Shown here: in pieces, positions 27,670 to 37,694 of the stretch
Numbering within the stretch: position 1 is the first letter of the stretch
Layout of the letters: every line of letters begins with the position of its first letter
From: Pelodictyon luteolum
GTDB lineage: Bacteria; Bacteroidota; Chlorobiia; Chlorobiales; Chlorobiaceae
Reading direction: 5' to 3'
Assembly: GCF_001622165.1 (NCBI RefSeq)
Contig: NZ_LVWG01000034.1
Coordinates: 45,638-109,637 of the forward strand
Length of the DNA: 64,000 nucleotides
The notes under the pieces: model-generated
Database searches by the model: none
Told to the model about the DNA's origin: nothing
The model's input: only the letters and a program-made list of their open reading frames with translations
Translations under genes and position numbers: made by a program

Positions 27670-28509
27670 ATGGCTATTAGGAAATTAGCGCCGGTCACAC
27701 CTGGGTCACGCTTCATGTCGTACCCGGCATTCGATGAAATCACCAAGAGCGAGCCGGAGAAAAGCCTGCTTGTCCCCCTCAAGAAATCGGGTGGACGCAA
27801 CGCGGCAGGCCGGAAAACCTCGCGCCACCGGGGCGGTGGACACAAGCGCCATTACCGTATCATCGATTTCAAGCGCAACAAGGACGGTATTCCCGCCACT
27901 GTTGCAGCGATCGAATATGATCCGAACCGTTCATCGCGTATTGCATTATTGCATTACAAAGACGGAGAAAAGCGTTATATTCTCGCCCCGAAGGGTGTCA
28001 CGGTCGGTGATGTTCTCGAGAGCGGAGATAGGGTGGAAATCAGGGCCGGTAACACCATGCCCCTGAAGAATATTCCTCTCGGCACCGACATCCACAATAT
28101 CGAAATGCGTGCGGGGAAAGGTGGACAGATCGTTCGTTCGGCAGGCGCTTTTGCAGTCCTTGCTGCCCGTGAAGGCGACTACGTTACCTTGAAGCTGCCT
28201 TCCGGTGAAATCCGTAAGGTCCGTGTCGAGTGCCGTGCGACCATCGGTGTCGTCGGCAATGCTGACCATGAGAATCTTGTTCTCGGCAAGGCAGGTAGAA
28301 GTCGCTGGCTCGGCATCCGTCCCCAGACCAGAGGTATGGCTATGAACCCGGTTGACCATCCGATGGGCGGCGGTGAGGGTAAGTCGAAGTCCGGCGGTGG
28401 ACGCAAGCATCCGAAGTCCCCGTGGGGCCAGCTTGCCAAGGGTCTGAAGACCAGGAATAAGAAGAAAGCATCACAGAAACTGATCGTGCGCGGCAGGAAC
28501 GCGAAATAA
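27670..28509 (+). CDS. rplB: 50S ribosomal protein L2
   Basis: L2 is needed for subunit joining and peptidyl-transferase activity. The 279 residues include the [24 protein letters not shown]-terminal region (in part) and the highly conserved [13 protein letters not shown] loop near 223-235, which holds the His implicated in activity. Length is normal. It lies 33 bases after rplW. Confidence 0.98.
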   Translation: MAIRKLAPVTPGSRFMSYPAFDEITKSEPEKSLLVPLKKSGGRNAAGRKTSRHRGGGHKRHYRIIDFKRNKDGIPATVAAIEYDPNRSSRIALLHYKDGEKRYILAPKGVTVGDVLESGDRVEIRAGNTMPLKNIPLGTDIHNIEMRAGKGGQIVRSAGAFAVLAAREGDYVTLKLPSGEIRKVRVECRATIGVVGNADHENLVLGKAGRSRWLGIRPQTRGMAMNPVDHPMGGGEGKSKSGGGRKHPKSPWGQLAKGLKTRNKKKASQKLIVRGRNAK

Positions 28510-28543
28510 ACGATAGAGGATAAAAACTTCAAGCAGAGAAACA

Positions 28544-28840
28544 ATGCCAAGATCACTTAAGAAGGGCCCGTTCATCGATATAAAGCTGGAAAAGCGGATC
28601 CTTGATATGAACAGCAGGAGTGAAAAGAAGGTCCTGAAGACCTGGTCGAGGAGCACGATGATCTCCCCTGACTTCGTCGGCCACACGATTGCAGTCCATA
28701 ACGGCAAAACCCATGTCCCTGTCTATGTCAGCGACAACATGGTCGGTCACAAGCTTGGAGAGTTTGCCCCGACAAGGACCTTTCGCGGCCATGCAGGTGG
28801 CAAGGCTGAAAAGGGCGGTTCGGCTCCGAAGAGAAAATAA
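28544..28840 (+). CDS. rpsS: 30S ribosomal protein S19
   Basis: S19 lies in the 30S head with S13. The 98 residues begin [11 protein letters not shown] and include [22 protein letters not shown] (in part) and [14 protein letters not shown], all family hallmarks. Length is slightly longer than E. coli S19 because of a charged tail. rplV follows after 33 bases. Confidence 0.98.
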   Translation: MPRSLKKGPFIDIKLEKRILDMNSRSEKKVLKTWSRSTMISPDFVGHTIAVHNGKTHVPVYVSDNMVGHKLGEFAPTRTFRGHAGGKAEKGGSAPKRK

Positions 28841-28873
28841 ACAGCAATAACGCGAAAGGGTAAAGACACCATC

Positions 28874-29233
28874 ATGCAAGCTAAAGCAATTTTACGGCAT
28901 ACGCCGACATCGCCCCGGAAAATGCGCCTGGTGGCGGGCCTCGTCCGCGGCAAGGCCGTCGATCAGGCAAAGGCCATCCTGCTGAACTCGACGAAGGCAG
29001 CATCGCGCAATGCGCTTCAGACCCTGAAGTCTGCAGTAGCCAACTACGCGCAGCTCAATCCCGACGAACGCGTCGGCGACCAGGAGCTTTTTGTCAAGTC
29101 GGTGTTCGTCGATGAAGGCGCCACGCTGAAGAGAATGCTTCCCGCACCGATGGGACGCGCATATAGGGTCCGCAAACGGTCGAACCACTTGACCATTATT
29201 GTGGACAAGGTCAAGAATCCAGAAACTAAATAA
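28874..29233 (+). CDS. rplV: 50S ribosomal protein L22
   Basis: L22 spans the exit tunnel with its long beta hairpin. The 119 residues show the N-terminal [18 protein letters not shown] pattern and the hairpin tip [16 protein letters not shown] near 95-110, the macrolide-contact region. Length is normal. It lies 17 bases before rpsC. Confidence 0.98.
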   Translation: MQAKAILRHTPTSPRKMRLVAGLVRGKAVDQAKAILLNSTKAASRNALQTLKSAVANYAQLNPDERVGDQELFVKSVFVDEGATLKRMLPAPMGRAYRVRKRSNHLTIIVDKVKNPETK

Positions 29234-29250
29234 CTTAGAAGGAGAGAACA

Positions 29251-30009
29251 TTGGGTCAGAAAGTCAATCCTACTGGATTCAGGCTCGGCATCATCAAGGA
29301 CTGGAGTTCGCGCTGGTATGATGACAGTCCTGTTATCTCTGAGAAGATCAAGCAGGATCATGTCATCCGCAACTATGTGCAGACCCGTCTGAAGCGTGAG
29401 AAAGCCGGCATTGCCCGCATTATCATCGAGCGTACGACCAAGCACATCAAGATCAATATCTACGCAGCCCGCCCAGGTGCCGTTGTCGGTCGCAAGGGTG
29501 AGGAGATCAACAATCTTTCGCAGGAACTCGGCCGCATCACCGGCAAAGAGGTGAAGATCGACGTCGTCGAGGTTGTGAAGCCTGAAATTGAATCGCAGCT
29601 GATCGGCGAGAACATCGCCTACCAGCTTGAGAATCGCGTATCGTTCCGTCGTGCCATGAAGATGGCGATCCAGCAGGCCATGCGCGCAGGCGCAGAGGGT
29701 GTGAGGATCCGCTGTGCAGGCCGCCTCGGCGGTGCTGAAATCGCACGTGCCGAGCAGTACAAAGAGGGGAAGATCCCGCTTCATACGATTCGTGCCAACG
29801 TAGACTATGCAAGTGTTACAGCCCACACCATCGCCGGCACTATCGGCATCAAGGTCTGGGTCTATAAAGGCGAAGTCCTGAACCAGCGCATCGATGCCAT
29901 TGAAGAGGAAGAGATGAAGAGGATCAAGGAGCGTCGTAGTGATTCAGGTCCGCGTTCACGCGCAGATCGTAGCCAGAAGCGCCGCCGCCGTCCCAATGAC
30001 AGGGGCTGA
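29251..30009 (+). CDS. rpsC: 30S ribosomal protein S3
   Basis: S3 forms part of the mRNA entry channel. The 252 residues include [13 protein letters not shown], the KH-domain GRKGEEI near 75-81, and the C-terminal VWVYKGE. A basic tail (about 225-252, rich in Arg, Ser and Asp) extends beyond the usual 210-230 residues. The start is TTG at 29251, supported by AAGGAG 8-9 bases upstream. Confidence 0.97.
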   Translation: MGQKVNPTGFRLGIIKDWSSRWYDDSPVISEKIKQDHVIRNYVQTRLKREKAGIARIIIERTTKHIKINIYAARPGAVVGRKGEEINNLSQELGRITGKEVKIDVVEVVKPEIESQLIGENIAYQLENRVSFRRAMKMAIQQAMRAGAEGVRIRCAGRLGGAEIARAEQYKEGKIPLHTIRANVDYASVTAHTIAGTIGIKVWVYKGEVLNQRIDAIEEEEMKRIKERRSDSGPRSRADRSQKRRRRPNDRG

Positions 30010-30053
30010 ACGAACCAGTACAACACAATTAGAAAACAGATGGAGTTGCCGGT

Positions 30054-30473
30054 ATGTTAATGCCAAAGAGAGTTAAATACAGAAAGACGCAGCGCGGCCG
30101 GATGAAGGGCAATGCCGGACGAGGCACTTCCGTTGCTTTCGGTTCGTTTGGTCTGAAAGCCATTGAGCCTGCATGGATAACCAGCCGCCAGATTGAGGCT
30201 GCCCGTGTGGCAATGAACCGGTACATGAAGAGAGACGGAAAGATCTGGATCAGGATTTTCCCTGACAAACCGGTTTCCAAGAAAGCAGCTGAAACCCGCA
30301 TGGGTTCCGGTAAAGGTTCGCCCGAATTCTGGGTGGCAGTTGTCAAGCCGGGCCGAATCATGTTCGAGGCAGACGGTGTACCGATGGAGGTAGCCACCGA
30401 GGCATTCCGCCTTGCAGCCAAGAAGCTTCCGATCAAGACCCGCTTCATCGTCCGTCCTGACTACGAAGCATAA
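30054..30473 (+). CDS. rplP: 50S ribosomal protein L16
   Basis: L16 contacts the A-site tRNA. The 139 residues start [15 protein letters not shown] and include the GSFGLKA segment, the [19 protein letters not shown] loop and PIKTRFIV. Length is normal. The ATG at 30054 rather than 30060 matches the family's usual N-terminus. Confidence 0.98.
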   Translation: MLMPKRVKYRKTQRGRMKGNAGRGTSVAFGSFGLKAIEPAWITSRQIEAARVAMNRYMKRDGKIWIRIFPDKPVSKKAAETRMGSGKGSPEFWVAVVKPGRIMFEADGVPMEVATEAFRLAAKKLPIKTRFIVRPDYEA

Positions 30474-30503
30474 AGAGAATCATCAAGCAAGAGCGCCAAT
30501 ACT

Positions 30504-30710
30504 ATGAAAAAGCACGAAATAGCGGCAATGAACGAGAAAGAGCTTGTGGAGCGGATTGCCGAGCTTGAGGATCGACTCGCCGACATCAATTTCTACAAGG
30601 TTATCGAACAGCCGCAGAATCCCATGGTTTTCCGCAACTCCCGCAGGGAGATTGCCCGTATGAAAACCCGTCTTCACCAGCTGCAGGCTGCAGAGCCGCT
30701 GAAGGGTTGA
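30504..30710 (+). CDS. rpmC: 50S ribosomal protein L29
   Basis: L29 binds near the tunnel exit next to L23. The 68-residue, all-helical product has the paired-helix pattern with RNSRREIARMKTRLHQL at its C-terminal half. Length is normal. It lies between rplP and rpsQ as expected. Confidence 0.94.
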   Translation: MKKHEIAAMNEKELVERIAELEDRLADINFYKVIEQPQNPMVFRNSRREIARMKTRLHQLQAAEPLKG

Positions 30711-30742
30711 GCAAGGCAACATAAAAATAACAGTTTACTTAC

Positions 30743-31042
30743 ATGGAAGAGAAGAACATGGCCACCAGCTCGACTGAAGGGCAGGCAGAAGCAAGAGGCA
30801 GGAAGAAGAGCTGGACCGGTAAGGTCGTCAGCGACAGGATGGACAAGGCCATCATCGTTGCCGTAGAGCGCAGGGTGCAGCATCCTGTTTACAAAAAGTA
30901 TTTCAAGAAGACCACCAGGCTCATGGCCCACGATGAGAAGAATGAGGCCGGCATTGGCGATCTCGTTAAAGTTGTAGAGTGCCGTCCGCTGAGCAAGCGT
31001 AAGAGCTGCCGTCTGGTTGAAATCGTCGAAAAGGCGAAGTAA
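30743..31042 (+). CDS. rpsQ: 30S ribosomal protein S17
   Basis: S17 is an early 30S assembly protein of OB fold. The core [33 protein letters not shown] and [16 protein letters not shown] is diagnostic. An N-terminal tail of about 24 residues rich in Ser, Glu and Lys extends the usual form. The ATG at 30758 (fifteen bases later) is also possible and is preceded by a purine-rich GAAGAGAAG. Confidence 0.95.
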   Translation: MEEKNMATSSTEGQAEARGRKKSWTGKVVSDRMDKAIIVAVERRVQHPVYKKYFKKTTRLMAHDEKNEAGIGDLVKVVECRPLSKRKSCRLVEIVEKAK

Positions 31043-31080
31043 GAGTCTTTTTCCATACACTTATTAAAGTTTGATACAGG

Positions 31081-31449
31081 ATGATCCAGAAAGAAACCAA
31101 TCTGGTTGTAGCAGATAACAGCGGAGCGAAAAAGGTACGTTGCATTCATGTGTTCGGCGGAACAGGAAGAAGGTATGCTTCCCTCGGTGACCAGGTCATC
31201 GTGTCGGTGAAGGCCGCAGTTCCTGGCGGAGTTGTCAAGAAGAAAGAGGTTTGTAAGGCCGTCGTCGTTCGTTGCGTCAAAGAGCAGCGCCGCAAGGATG
31301 GATCCTACATCCGCTTCGACGAGAACGCCGTTGTCCTTCTCAATGCACAGGGCGAGCCTAGGGGAACCCGTATTTTCGGACCCGTCGCCAGAGAGCTTCG
31401 CGACAGACGGTATATGAAAATTGTTTCACTTGCGCCAGAAGTACTTTAG
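31081..31449 (+). CDS. rplN: 50S ribosomal protein L14
   Basis: L14 lies at the subunit interface. The 122 residues begin [19 protein letters not shown] and contain [27 protein letters not shown] and [13 protein letters not shown]. Length is exactly typical. The stop is 10 bases before a tRNA-Gly gene, an unusual neighbour here. Confidence 0.98.
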   Translation: MIQKETNLVVADNSGAKKVRCIHVFGGTGRRYASLGDQVIVSVKAAVPGGVVKKKEVCKAVVVRCVKEQRRKDGSYIRFDENAVVLLNAQGEPRGTRIFGPVARELRDRRYMKIVSLAPEVL

Positions 31450-31459
31450 GGCGTAGCAG

Positions 31460-31532
31460 GCGGGAGTAACTCAGTTGGTAGAGTCACAGCCTTCCAAGCT
31501 GTTGGTCGCGAGTTCGAGTCTCGTCTCCCGCT
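31460..31532 (+). tRNA. tRNA-Gly (anticodon UCC)
   Basis: The 73-base cloverleaf has an acceptor stem GCGGGAG (31460-31466) pairing with CTCCCGC (31525-31531) and discriminator T at 31532. The anticodon stem ACAGC/GCTGT encloses loop CTTCCAA with anticodon TCC at 31493-31495. The T arm has the TTCGAGT loop. CCA is not encoded. It lies between rplN and rplX with gaps of 10 and 34 bases and no visible promoter, so it is probably released from the ribosomal-protein message by processing. Confidence 0.96.
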
Positions 31533-31566
31533 CAGGATTCATGAATAATTACCATACTAGCATACA

Positions 31567-31809
31567 ATGAAAACAGGTCTGAAGAGAGTCAAGCTGCACG
31601 TTAAGAAGAACGACACAGTCGTCGTCCTCAGTGGCAATGACAGGGGCAAAAGCGGCAAGGTCCTGCGGGTATATCCTGTGAAAAACCGTGTGATCGTGGA
31701 GGGTGTGAATATCCGCAAGCGCCACATGCGCCCGACCCAGAGCAATCCTCAGGGATCGATCATCGAGCGCGAGTTCCCGATCCATGCATCCAATGTAAAG
31801 AAGAGCTGA
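31567..31809 (+). CDS. rplX: 50S ribosomal protein L24
   Basis: L24 initiates 50S assembly and has a KOW fold. The 80 residues contain [26 protein letters not shown] (in part) and [13 protein letters not shown]. The protein is shorter than the roughly 104-residue E. coli form because the C-terminal part is abbreviated. It is the first ribosomal gene after the tRNA. Confidence 0.96.
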   Translation: MKTGLKRVKLHVKKNDTVVVLSGNDRGKSGKVLRVYPVKNRVIVEGVNIRKRHMRPTQSNPQGSIIEREFPIHASNVKKS

Positions 31810-31865
31810 GTATATCAACCAAAGACGGGATGACCAAGACCATCCCGGTAAAACAACACCAGTAA

Positions 31866-32450
31866 ATGGCCCAGAAAACAGACACGGCTGCTCCTTCAAA
31901 CTCGAAGGCACGCTTCGAAACCCTCTACAGGGAAAAAGTCACCAAGGCGCTCACAGAGCGTTTCGGCTACAAGAATGTCATGAACATTCCCAGACTCCAG
32001 AAGATCTCCATCAACATCGGTGTCGGCGAAGCTGCATCCGAGCCGAAACTTCTTGAGACTGCGATACAGGAACTTGCACAGATCTCCGGTCAGAAGCCCC
32101 AGATCCGCAAGTCGAAGAAAGCTATTTCAAACTTCAAGCTGCGTGAAGGTCAGGCCATCGGATGCCGCGTTACCCTCCGTCGCAAGGCCATGTACGAATT
32201 CTTTGACCGCTTCGTCACCCTGGCAGTACCGAGGATCCGCGATTTCCGCGGTCTTAACGACACCAGCTTCGATGGCCGCGGCAATTACACCATCGGTGTC
32301 CGCGAGCAGATCATCTTCCCGGAAATCGACATAGACAAGATTCCGAAGGTATGCGGCATGGATATCAGCTTCGTCACTTCGGCGAAGACCGATGAGGAGG
32401 CATATGTGCTGCTCGCTGAGCTTGGCATGCCGTTTAAAAAGAAGAACTAA
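31866..32450 (+). CDS. rplE: 50S ribosomal protein L5
   Basis: L5 binds 5S rRNA and contacts P-site tRNA. The 194 residues include [37 protein letters not shown] (in part) and RDFRGLN...FDGRGNY. An Ala/Ser-rich N-terminal stretch of about 12 residues is extra. The C-terminal [15 protein letters not shown] is typical. rpsN follows after 21 bases. Confidence 0.98.
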   Translation: MAQKTDTAAPSNSKARFETLYREKVTKALTERFGYKNVMNIPRLQKISINIGVGEAASEPKLLETAIQELAQISGQKPQIRKSKKAISNFKLREGQAIGCRVTLRRKAMYEFFDRFVTLAVPRIRDFRGLNDTSFDGRGNYTIGVREQIIFPEIDIDKIPKVCGMDISFVTSAKTDEEAYVLLAELGMPFKKKN

Positions 32451-32471
32451 CCATACAACCAGGGAAGAGAG

Positions 32472-32741
32472 ATGGCCAAGAAAAGCGTAATTGCACGAAA
32501 CGAGAAAAGAAAGAGGCTGGTGGAACAGTATGCAGCCAAGCGTGAGGAATTGCTGAAAGCCGGCGACTATGAGGCTCTTCGCAAGCTTCCGCGCGACAGC
32601 TCAGCCACCAGGGTTCGCAGCCGTTGCGTGCTGACCGGCCGTGGCCGCGGTGTCTACGAGAAATTCGGGCTCTGCCGTCACATGTTCCGCAAGCTCGCGC
32701 TTGAGGGGAAGATCCCCGGTGTCAAGAAAGCCAGCTGGTAA
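32472..32741 (+). CDS. rpsN: 30S ribosomal protein S14, zinc-independent long form
   Basis: S14 is a late 30S head protein. The 89-residue length and the lack of paired CxxC motifs (single Cys in RSRCVLTGR and GLCRHMF) show the zinc-free type. The [18 protein letters not shown] element and terminal KKASW are diagnostic. rpsH follows after a 61-base gap. Confidence 0.97.
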   Translation: MAKKSVIARNEKRKRLVEQYAAKREELLKAGDYEALRKLPRDSSATRVRSRCVLTGRGRGVYEKFGLCRHMFRKLALEGKIPGVKKASW

Positions 32742-32802
32742 TCCCGGCGGCTTACCATAAAAAAAAGGTATTTGTCCACTTTCGAAAGTAACCAACTTTG
32801 CC

Positions 32803-33198
32803 ATGCCTGTAACGGACTCCATTGCAGATTATATCACCCGTATCAGAAATGCGGGACGAGCAAAAAACAAAACGACCGATATCCCGTATTCTAAGCTCAG
32901 GGAGAATATCTCGCAATTGCTCCAGGATAAAGGGTACATCAAAAACTTTACGGTCATCAACACCGAGAAGTTCCCCTTCATCCGCATTGAGCTGAAGTAT
33001 ACCGCTTCAGGCGATCCGTCCATCAAGGAGATCACCAGGGTGAGCCGTCCTGGCCGGCGTACCTATGAGGGCAAGGATATTAAGAAGTATCTCGGCGGCC
33101 TTGGTCTCTACATCCTCTCCTCATCGAAGGGTGTGATTACCGACAAAGAGGCCAGAGAGCAGGGCGTCGGAGGTGAGATCCTGTTCCGTATCTATTAA
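32803..33198 (+). CDS. rpsH: 30S ribosomal protein S8
   Basis: S8 binds the central domain of 16S rRNA and represses spc operon translation in E. coli. The 131 residues include [36 protein letters not shown] and the signature [22 protein letters not shown] (in part). Length is normal. Confidence 0.98.
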   Translation: MPVTDSIADYITRIRNAGRAKNKTTDIPYSKLRENISQLLQDKGYIKNFTVINTEKFPFIRIELKYTASGDPSIKEITRVSRPGRRTYEGKDIKKYLGGLGLYILSSSKGVITDKEAREQGVGGEILFRIY

Positions 33199-33226
33199 TC
33201 CACAAGCCGGAAAGCAAGAGAATATC

Positions 33227-33766
33227 ATGTCAAGAATAGGAAAAATGCCCATTGCCCTCGGCAACGAGGCGAAGATTGAGGTTAAGGGCGGCATCATTAC
33301 GGTCACGGGCCCCAAAGGCGTTCTTGACCAGCCGATCGTCGAAGAGGTTACGATTGTCGAAGAGAACGGCAAGGTGCTGGTCCAGCGCATCAATGACAGC
33401 AAGCGGGCCCGCGCCATGCATGGACTGTACCGTATGCTGGTCAGCAATATGATCCAGGGCGTCACCACCGGATTCACCAGAAAACTGGAGATCGCCGGTG
33501 TTGGTTTCCGCGCTGAGATGAAGAGCGACCTGCTCGCCCTCACGCTCGGTTACTCACACATGATCTATTTCAAGGCTCCGGAAGGTATTAAGATGGAGAC
33601 CCCCGATCAGGTCACGGTGCTCATCAGTGGCATCGACAAGGCACTTGTCGGACAGGTTGCCGCAAAGATCCGCTCGTTCCGCAAGCCTGAGCCATACCGT
33701 GGAAAGGGCATCAAGTACGAAGGCGAGATCATCCGCCGCAAGGAAGGCAAGGCTGCAGGCAAGTAA
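33227..33766 (+). CDS. rplF: 50S ribosomal protein L6
   Basis: L6 lies near the sarcin-ricin loop. I start at the ATG at 33227 (MSRIGKMPIAL), because the longer frame would overlap rpsH and has no family similarity. The 179-residue product has GITVTGPKG-type repeats (GGIITVTGPKG), GFTRKLEIAGVGFRAE and the C-terminal PYRGKGIKYEGE. Gap from rpsH is 28 bases. Confidence 0.97.
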   Translation: MSRIGKMPIALGNEAKIEVKGGIITVTGPKGVLDQPIVEEVTIVEENGKVLVQRINDSKRARAMHGLYRMLVSNMIQGVTTGFTRKLEIAGVGFRAEMKSDLLALTLGYSHMIYFKAPEGIKMETPDQVTVLISGIDKALVGQVAAKIRSFRKPEPYRGKGIKYEGEIIRRKEGKAAGK

Positions 33767-33813
33767 GTCCTGCTGGCTAAACAGCGAATTAACATATACA
33801 ACGGTTCAAGAGC

Positions 33814-34173
33814 ATGAGCAAGATCGACAAGGCCTCACGGAGGCAGAAAATCAAGGACAGAAGCAGGTTCTCGGTTGCCGGGACACAGGAAAAGCCCAGA
33901 CTTTGCGTTTACAGGAGCCTTTCCCAGATTTACGCCCAGCTGATCGACGACAGCGGAAAGATGACCATCATTGCGGTCTCCAGCATGTCGAAAGAGAACA
34001 AGGAGCTGAAAGGCTCCAAGACGGAAGTCTGCCACACGGTTGGAAAGCAGCTTGCTGAAAAGGCTCTTGCCAAGGGAATCACCAACGTAGTTTTTGACAG
34101 GAACGGGTTCCGCTATCATGGTAGGGTCAAGGCACTCGCTGATGGTGCGCGGGAAGCAGGACTGATCTTTTAA
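33814..34173 (+). CDS. rplR: 50S ribosomal protein L18
   Basis: L18 binds 5S rRNA with L5. The 119 residues include [13 protein letters not shown] [20 protein letters not shown], a helix ending [14 protein letters not shown], and [24 protein letters not shown] (in part). Length is normal. rpsE follows after 21 bases. Confidence 0.98.
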   Translation: MSKIDKASRRQKIKDRSRFSVAGTQEKPRLCVYRSLSQIYAQLIDDSGKMTIIAVSSMSKENKELKGSKTEVCHTVGKQLAEKALAKGITNVVFDRNGFRYHGRVKALADGAREAGLIF

Positions 34174-34194
34174 ACATCTCAATGAGAACGATAA

Positions 34195-34710
34195 ATGGCG
34201 AAAACAGCTAAAGGTATCAGGCCGGGCGAATTGAATCTGAAGGAGAAACTGGTCCACATCAACAGGACCGCCAAGGTCGTGAAGGGTGGCAAGAGGTTCG
34301 GCTTCAATGCGATTGTCGTTGTCGGCGATAAAGAAGGTCATGTCGGTTATGGCCTCGGCAAGGCGAATGAAGTTCAGGACGCCATTGCAAAAGGCGTAGA
34401 AGACGGCAAGAAGAACGTCGTCAAGGTGCCGATCATCAAGGGAACCATTCCTCACCAGATCGTCGCAAAATACGGTTCGGCAAAAGTACTCATGAAGCCG
34501 GCCACTCCCGGTACCGGACTTATTGCAGGCGGCGCCGTCAGGGCCGTGCTTGAAATGGCCGGTGTACGTGATGTGCTCACAAAGTCACTCGGATCATCCA
34601 ATCCCCACAATGTGGTTAAGGCTGCAATCCTCGGACTTAAGAGCATTTCCGATGCCAACGATGTTGCCGAAAGACGGTCCAAGAGCCTCAAAGAGGTATT
34701 TGAAAGCTAA
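34195..34710 (+). CDS. rpsE: 30S ribosomal protein S5
   Basis: S5 shapes the mRNA entry tunnel and decoding fidelity. The 171 residues contain [19 protein letters not shown] (in part), [10 protein letters not shown], the [12 protein letters not shown] dsRNA-binding-like loop, and [20 protein letters not shown]. Length is typical. Confidence 0.98.
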   Translation: MAKTAKGIRPGELNLKEKLVHINRTAKVVKGGKRFGFNAIVVVGDKEGHVGYGLGKANEVQDAIAKGVEDGKKNVVKVPIIKGTIPHQIVAKYGSAKVLMKPATPGTGLIAGGAVRAVLEMAGVRDVLTKSLGSSNPHNVVKAAILGLKSISDANDVAERRSKSLKEVFES

Positions 34711-34727
34711 AATCTGTGAATGCGATC

Positions 34728-34913
34728 ATGAGCGAGAAAAAATTGAAAATCACCCAGGTGCGTAGCATCATTGGTGGAACGAAAAAACAGAAGGCCACTA
34801 TTCAGGCGCTTGGTCTCGGCCGGCCGAACTACTCGGTCGAGCGCAAGGACAATCCCTGCACCAGAGGGCAGATTCGTGTCGTCCAGCACCTCGTGAAGGT
34901 CGAGGAAGTCTGA
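34728..34913 (+). CDS. rpmD: 50S ribosomal protein L30
   Basis: L30 is a small 50S protein. The 61 residues contain [25 protein letters not shown] (in part), [20 protein letters not shown] and [11 protein letters not shown] start at the ATG at 34728 (MSEKKLK); an in-frame GTG at 34716 is possible but adds four residues with no better ribosome site. Confidence 0.95.
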   Translation: MSEKKLKITQVRSIIGGTKKQKATIQALGLGRPNYSVERKDNPCTRGQIRVVQHLVKVEEV

Positions 34914-34947
34914 GATTTTTACTAATAGAAAGTTGGGAATTGAAACC

Positions 34948-35502
34948 ATGGATTTAAGTTCACTTCGTCCTGCAAAAGGCGCGGTAAAAAACAAGAAGAG
35001 GGTCGGCCGCGGCCAGGGTTCCGGAAACGGCACCACTGCCGGTAAAGGCAACAAGGGCCAGCAGGCAAGAAGCGGTTACAAGAAGCCAATCAATGAGGGT
35101 GGTCAGATCCCTGTCTACCGCAGGCTTCCTAAGTTCGGCTTCACACCTATCGACAGAAAGTCGGTCACAACGGTGAACCTTTCCCAGATCAGCCGCTGGA
35201 TCGAACAGGGTCTTATCGAAAAGGAACTCGGTGTCATCGAACTCAAGGTGCTCTGCCATGCTTCCAATGCTGAGTATTTCAAGGTTCTCGGCAACGGTGA
35301 AATCACGGCTGCAGTGAAAATCACTGCGCACGGGTTCAGCAAGTCGGCTGAAGCGAAAATTACTGCTGCCGGCGGCGAGGCTGTAAGTGCTGTCCGCACC
35401 CTTGAGGAGGCGGCTCGCGTTAGGGATCTTACGGTCGAAGAGGCCCTCCTGAAACCGAAAACCAAATTGGTCAAGAGAGTCAAGAAAAACCAAAAGCCCT
35501 GA
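34948..35502 (+). CDS. rplO: 50S ribosomal protein L15
   Basis: L15 is a late 50S assembly protein. From the ATG at 34948 the 184-residue product has LSSLRPAKGA, the GRGQGSGNGTTAGKGNKGQ glycine-rich arm and GFTPIDRKSVTTVNLSQI. It is longer than the usual 144-150 residues because of a basic C-terminal extension (about 150-184). A TTG at 34933 in frame is less likely. secY follows after 18 bases. Confidence 0.96.
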   Translation: MDLSSLRPAKGAVKNKKRVGRGQGSGNGTTAGKGNKGQQARSGYKKPINEGGQIPVYRRLPKFGFTPIDRKSVTTVNLSQISRWIEQGLIEKELGVIELKVLCHASNAEYFKVLGNGEITAAVKITAHGFSKSAEAKITAAGGEAVSAVRTLEEAARVRDLTVEEALLKPKTKLVKRVKKNQKP

Positions 35503-35520
35503 CAGCATTAAAGGACTCTT

Positions 35521-36852
35521 ATGAAGCTTACTGAAAGCATAAGGAACATCAACAAAATCCCTGAACTCCGTCAGAGGATCCTTTATACGCTTCTCCTGCT
35601 GTTCATCTACAGGCTTGGTTCCCATATCACCATACCGGGTGTCGATGCGTCCGCCGTTGCGGGCGCATCGTCGTCCCATGCCAACGATCTGTTCGGCCTG
35701 TTCGATCTTTTCGTCGGCGGCGCATTTGCCAGAGCTTCGATCTTTTCGCTCGGCATCATGCCCTACATTTCTGCATCGATCATCATCCAGCTGCTTGGAG
35801 CCGTTACCCCTTATTTCCAGAAACTCCAGCAGGAGGGAGAAGAGGGCCGGCAGAAGATTAATCAGATGACCCGCCTCGGGACCATCTTCATCGCAGCGCT
35901 TCAGGCCTGGGGCGTGAGCGTGAGTCTCTCAAGTCCATCATCCTTCGGCCATTCCGTTGTGCCTGATCCCGGTTTCTTTTTTTCTCTCAGCGCAGTCATC
36001 ATTCTGACCGCCTCCACTGTTTTTGTGATGTGGCTTGGCGAGCGCATTACCGAGCAGGGGATAGGCAACGGTATATCGCTTATTATTATGATCGGTATCC
36101 TGGCAGGATTCCCGGCTTCCCTCGTCAATGAATACCAATCCCTGTCGCTCGGCAGCAAGAACTGGATAATTGAGATCATCATTCTCGCCATGATGGTTGC
36201 TATCGTCGCATTCGTCGTCCTCCTGACGGTCGGCACACGCCGTGTCCCCGTCCAGCATGCCAAGAGGGTGGTCGGCCGCAAGGTATACGGGGGCGGCACC
36301 CAGTACATCCCGATGCGCATCAATACCGCAGGCGTTATGCCCATCATTTTCGCACAGTCCATCATGTTCCTCCCGAGCACCTTCCTCTCGTTCTTTCCGG
36401 ACAGCGAGGCCATGCAGTCTGTTGCCTCCATCTTTGCATATGATTCATGGTGGTATGCCCTCATGTTTGGCACCATGATCGTCTTCTTTACCTATTTCTA
36501 TACCGCCATCGCCTTCAACCCCAAGGAGGTTGCTGATACCATGCGTCGCCAGGGTGGTTTCATTCCCGGTGTCCGGCCCGGAAAGAGCACGGCTGAATTC
36601 ATCGACAACATTCTGACACGCATCACCCTTCCCGGAGCGGTATCGCTAGCGCTGATTGCGGTACTTCCGACATTCCTTACGAAGTTTGCCAATGTCACTC
36701 CCGGATTTGCACAGTTCTTCGGCGGAACAAGCCTTCTCATCATTGTCGGTGTCGGTCTGGATACCCTGCAGCAGGTTGAAAGCCATCTGCTCATGCGACA
36801 CTATGATGGATTCATGAAAGCCGGCAAGACCCGCGGCCGCCAGGCGCGCTAA
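35521..36852 (+). CDS. secY: protein translocase channel subunit SecY
   Basis: SecY forms the inner-membrane pore of the Sec translocon with SecE and SecG. The 443 residues have ten membrane helices. Recognisable sites are ITIPGVDA after helix 1, GIMPYISASIIIQLLGAV (plug-proximal helix 2 region), GIGNGISLIIMIGI, and the cytoplasmic loop FYTAIAFNPKEVADTMRRQGGFIPGVRPGK (in part). It follows rplO by 18 bases. Unlike the common order, no adk lies between secY and map. Confidence 0.98.
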   Translation: MKLTESIRNINKIPELRQRILYTLLLLFIYRLGSHITIPGVDASAVAGASSSHANDLFGLFDLFVGGAFARASIFSLGIMPYISASIIIQLLGAVTPYFQKLQQEGEEGRQKINQMTRLGTIFIAALQAWGVSVSLSSPSSFGHSVVPDPGFFFSLSAVIILTASTVFVMWLGERITEQGIGNGISLIIMIGILAGFPASLVNEYQSLSLGSKNWIIEIIILAMMVAIVAFVVLLTVGTRRVPVQHAKRVVGRKVYGGGTQYIPMRINTAGVMPIIFAQSIMFLPSTFLSFFPDSEAMQSVASIFAYDSWWYALMFGTMIVFFTYFYTAIAFNPKEVADTMRRQGGFIPGVRPGKSTAEFIDNILTRITLPGAVSLALIAVLPTFLTKFANVTPGFAQFFGGTSLLIIVGVGLDTLQQVESHLLMRHYDGFMKAGKTRGRQAR

Positions 36853-36866
36853 AGGATGAAGCAGGC

Positions 36867-37652
36867 ATGATCACCATAAAGAGCGAACGGGAAATTGATT
36901 TGATGCGGGAGTCCGGCGCAATTGTCGCAAGGACGCTTGACATGCTTGAGACCGAGATCCGGTCGGGGATGACCACCAAGATGCTGGATGAAATGGCTGA
37001 GGAGTTCATTCGGAGCCAGGATGCGGTTCCGAGCTTTCTGAACTATGCCCCCAAAGGGGACCCAGACGCCACTCCCTATCCTGCGACGCTCTGCGTCTCA
37101 ATCAATGAAGAGGTTGTACACGGAATTCCGAGTCCCAAACGCGTTATCAAAGAGGGCGACATCGTCTCCGTCGACTGCGGCGCCTTGAAGGGCGGCTACC
37201 ATGGAGACTCCGCACGTACCTTCATCATTGGAGATGTTTCTGACGAGGTTCGTCAGCTCGTCGTCGAAACGCGGGAGTCGCTTATGCGCGGTATCCAGAT
37301 GGCGGTTGCTGGTAACCGCCTGCACGATATTTCCGCTGCTGTCGAGCAGCATGCCCGCTCATTCGGATACAGCGTTATTGAAAATATGGTTGGTCACGGC
37401 ATTGGTAGCGAACTGCATGAAGATCCCGCTGTTCCCAATTACGGCCGCCCACACACTGGCGTCACGCTCCGTGAAGGGATGACGCTTGCCATCGAGCCCA
37501 TGATTGCCCTTGGTCGATCGCGTCGTGCGGTTTCCAGGCGTGGCGGATGGGTTGCGGTCACCGAAGACGGCAGGCCATCGGCACATTTTGAACACACGAT
37601 CGTGGTGCGGAAGGGAGCAGCAGAGATTCTGACTGGTTCGTTTCTGCCGTAA
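36867..37652 (+). CDS. map: type I methionine aminopeptidase
   Basis: This enzyme removes the initiator Met from nascent proteins and binds two metal ions. The 261-residue pita-bread fold has the metal ligands in VSVDCGALKGGYHGDSA (two Asp), GHGIGSELHEDP (His), AIEPM (Glu) and HFEHT (Glu). Length is normal for type Ia. It lies 14 bases after secY. Confidence 0.97.
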   Translation: MITIKSEREIDLMRESGAIVARTLDMLETEIRSGMTTKMLDEMAEEFIRSQDAVPSFLNYAPKGDPDATPYPATLCVSINEEVVHGIPSPKRVIKEGDIVSVDCGALKGGYHGDSARTFIIGDVSDEVRQLVVETRESLMRGIQMAVAGNRLHDISAAVEQHARSFGYSVIENMVGHGIGSELHEDPAVPNYGRPHTGVTLREGMTLAIEPMIALGRSRRAVSRRGGWVAVTEDGRPSAHFEHTIVVRKGAAEILTGSFLP

Positions 37653-37694
37653 CTGCGACACGACTATACAATAGAGCACAAAGGAGCGATTACT

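Noticed and set aside
33173..33226. Upstream extension of rplF overlapping rpsH
   Set aside because: The extra 18 residues do not match L6, and the ATG at 33227 starts with the conserved MSRIGKMP.
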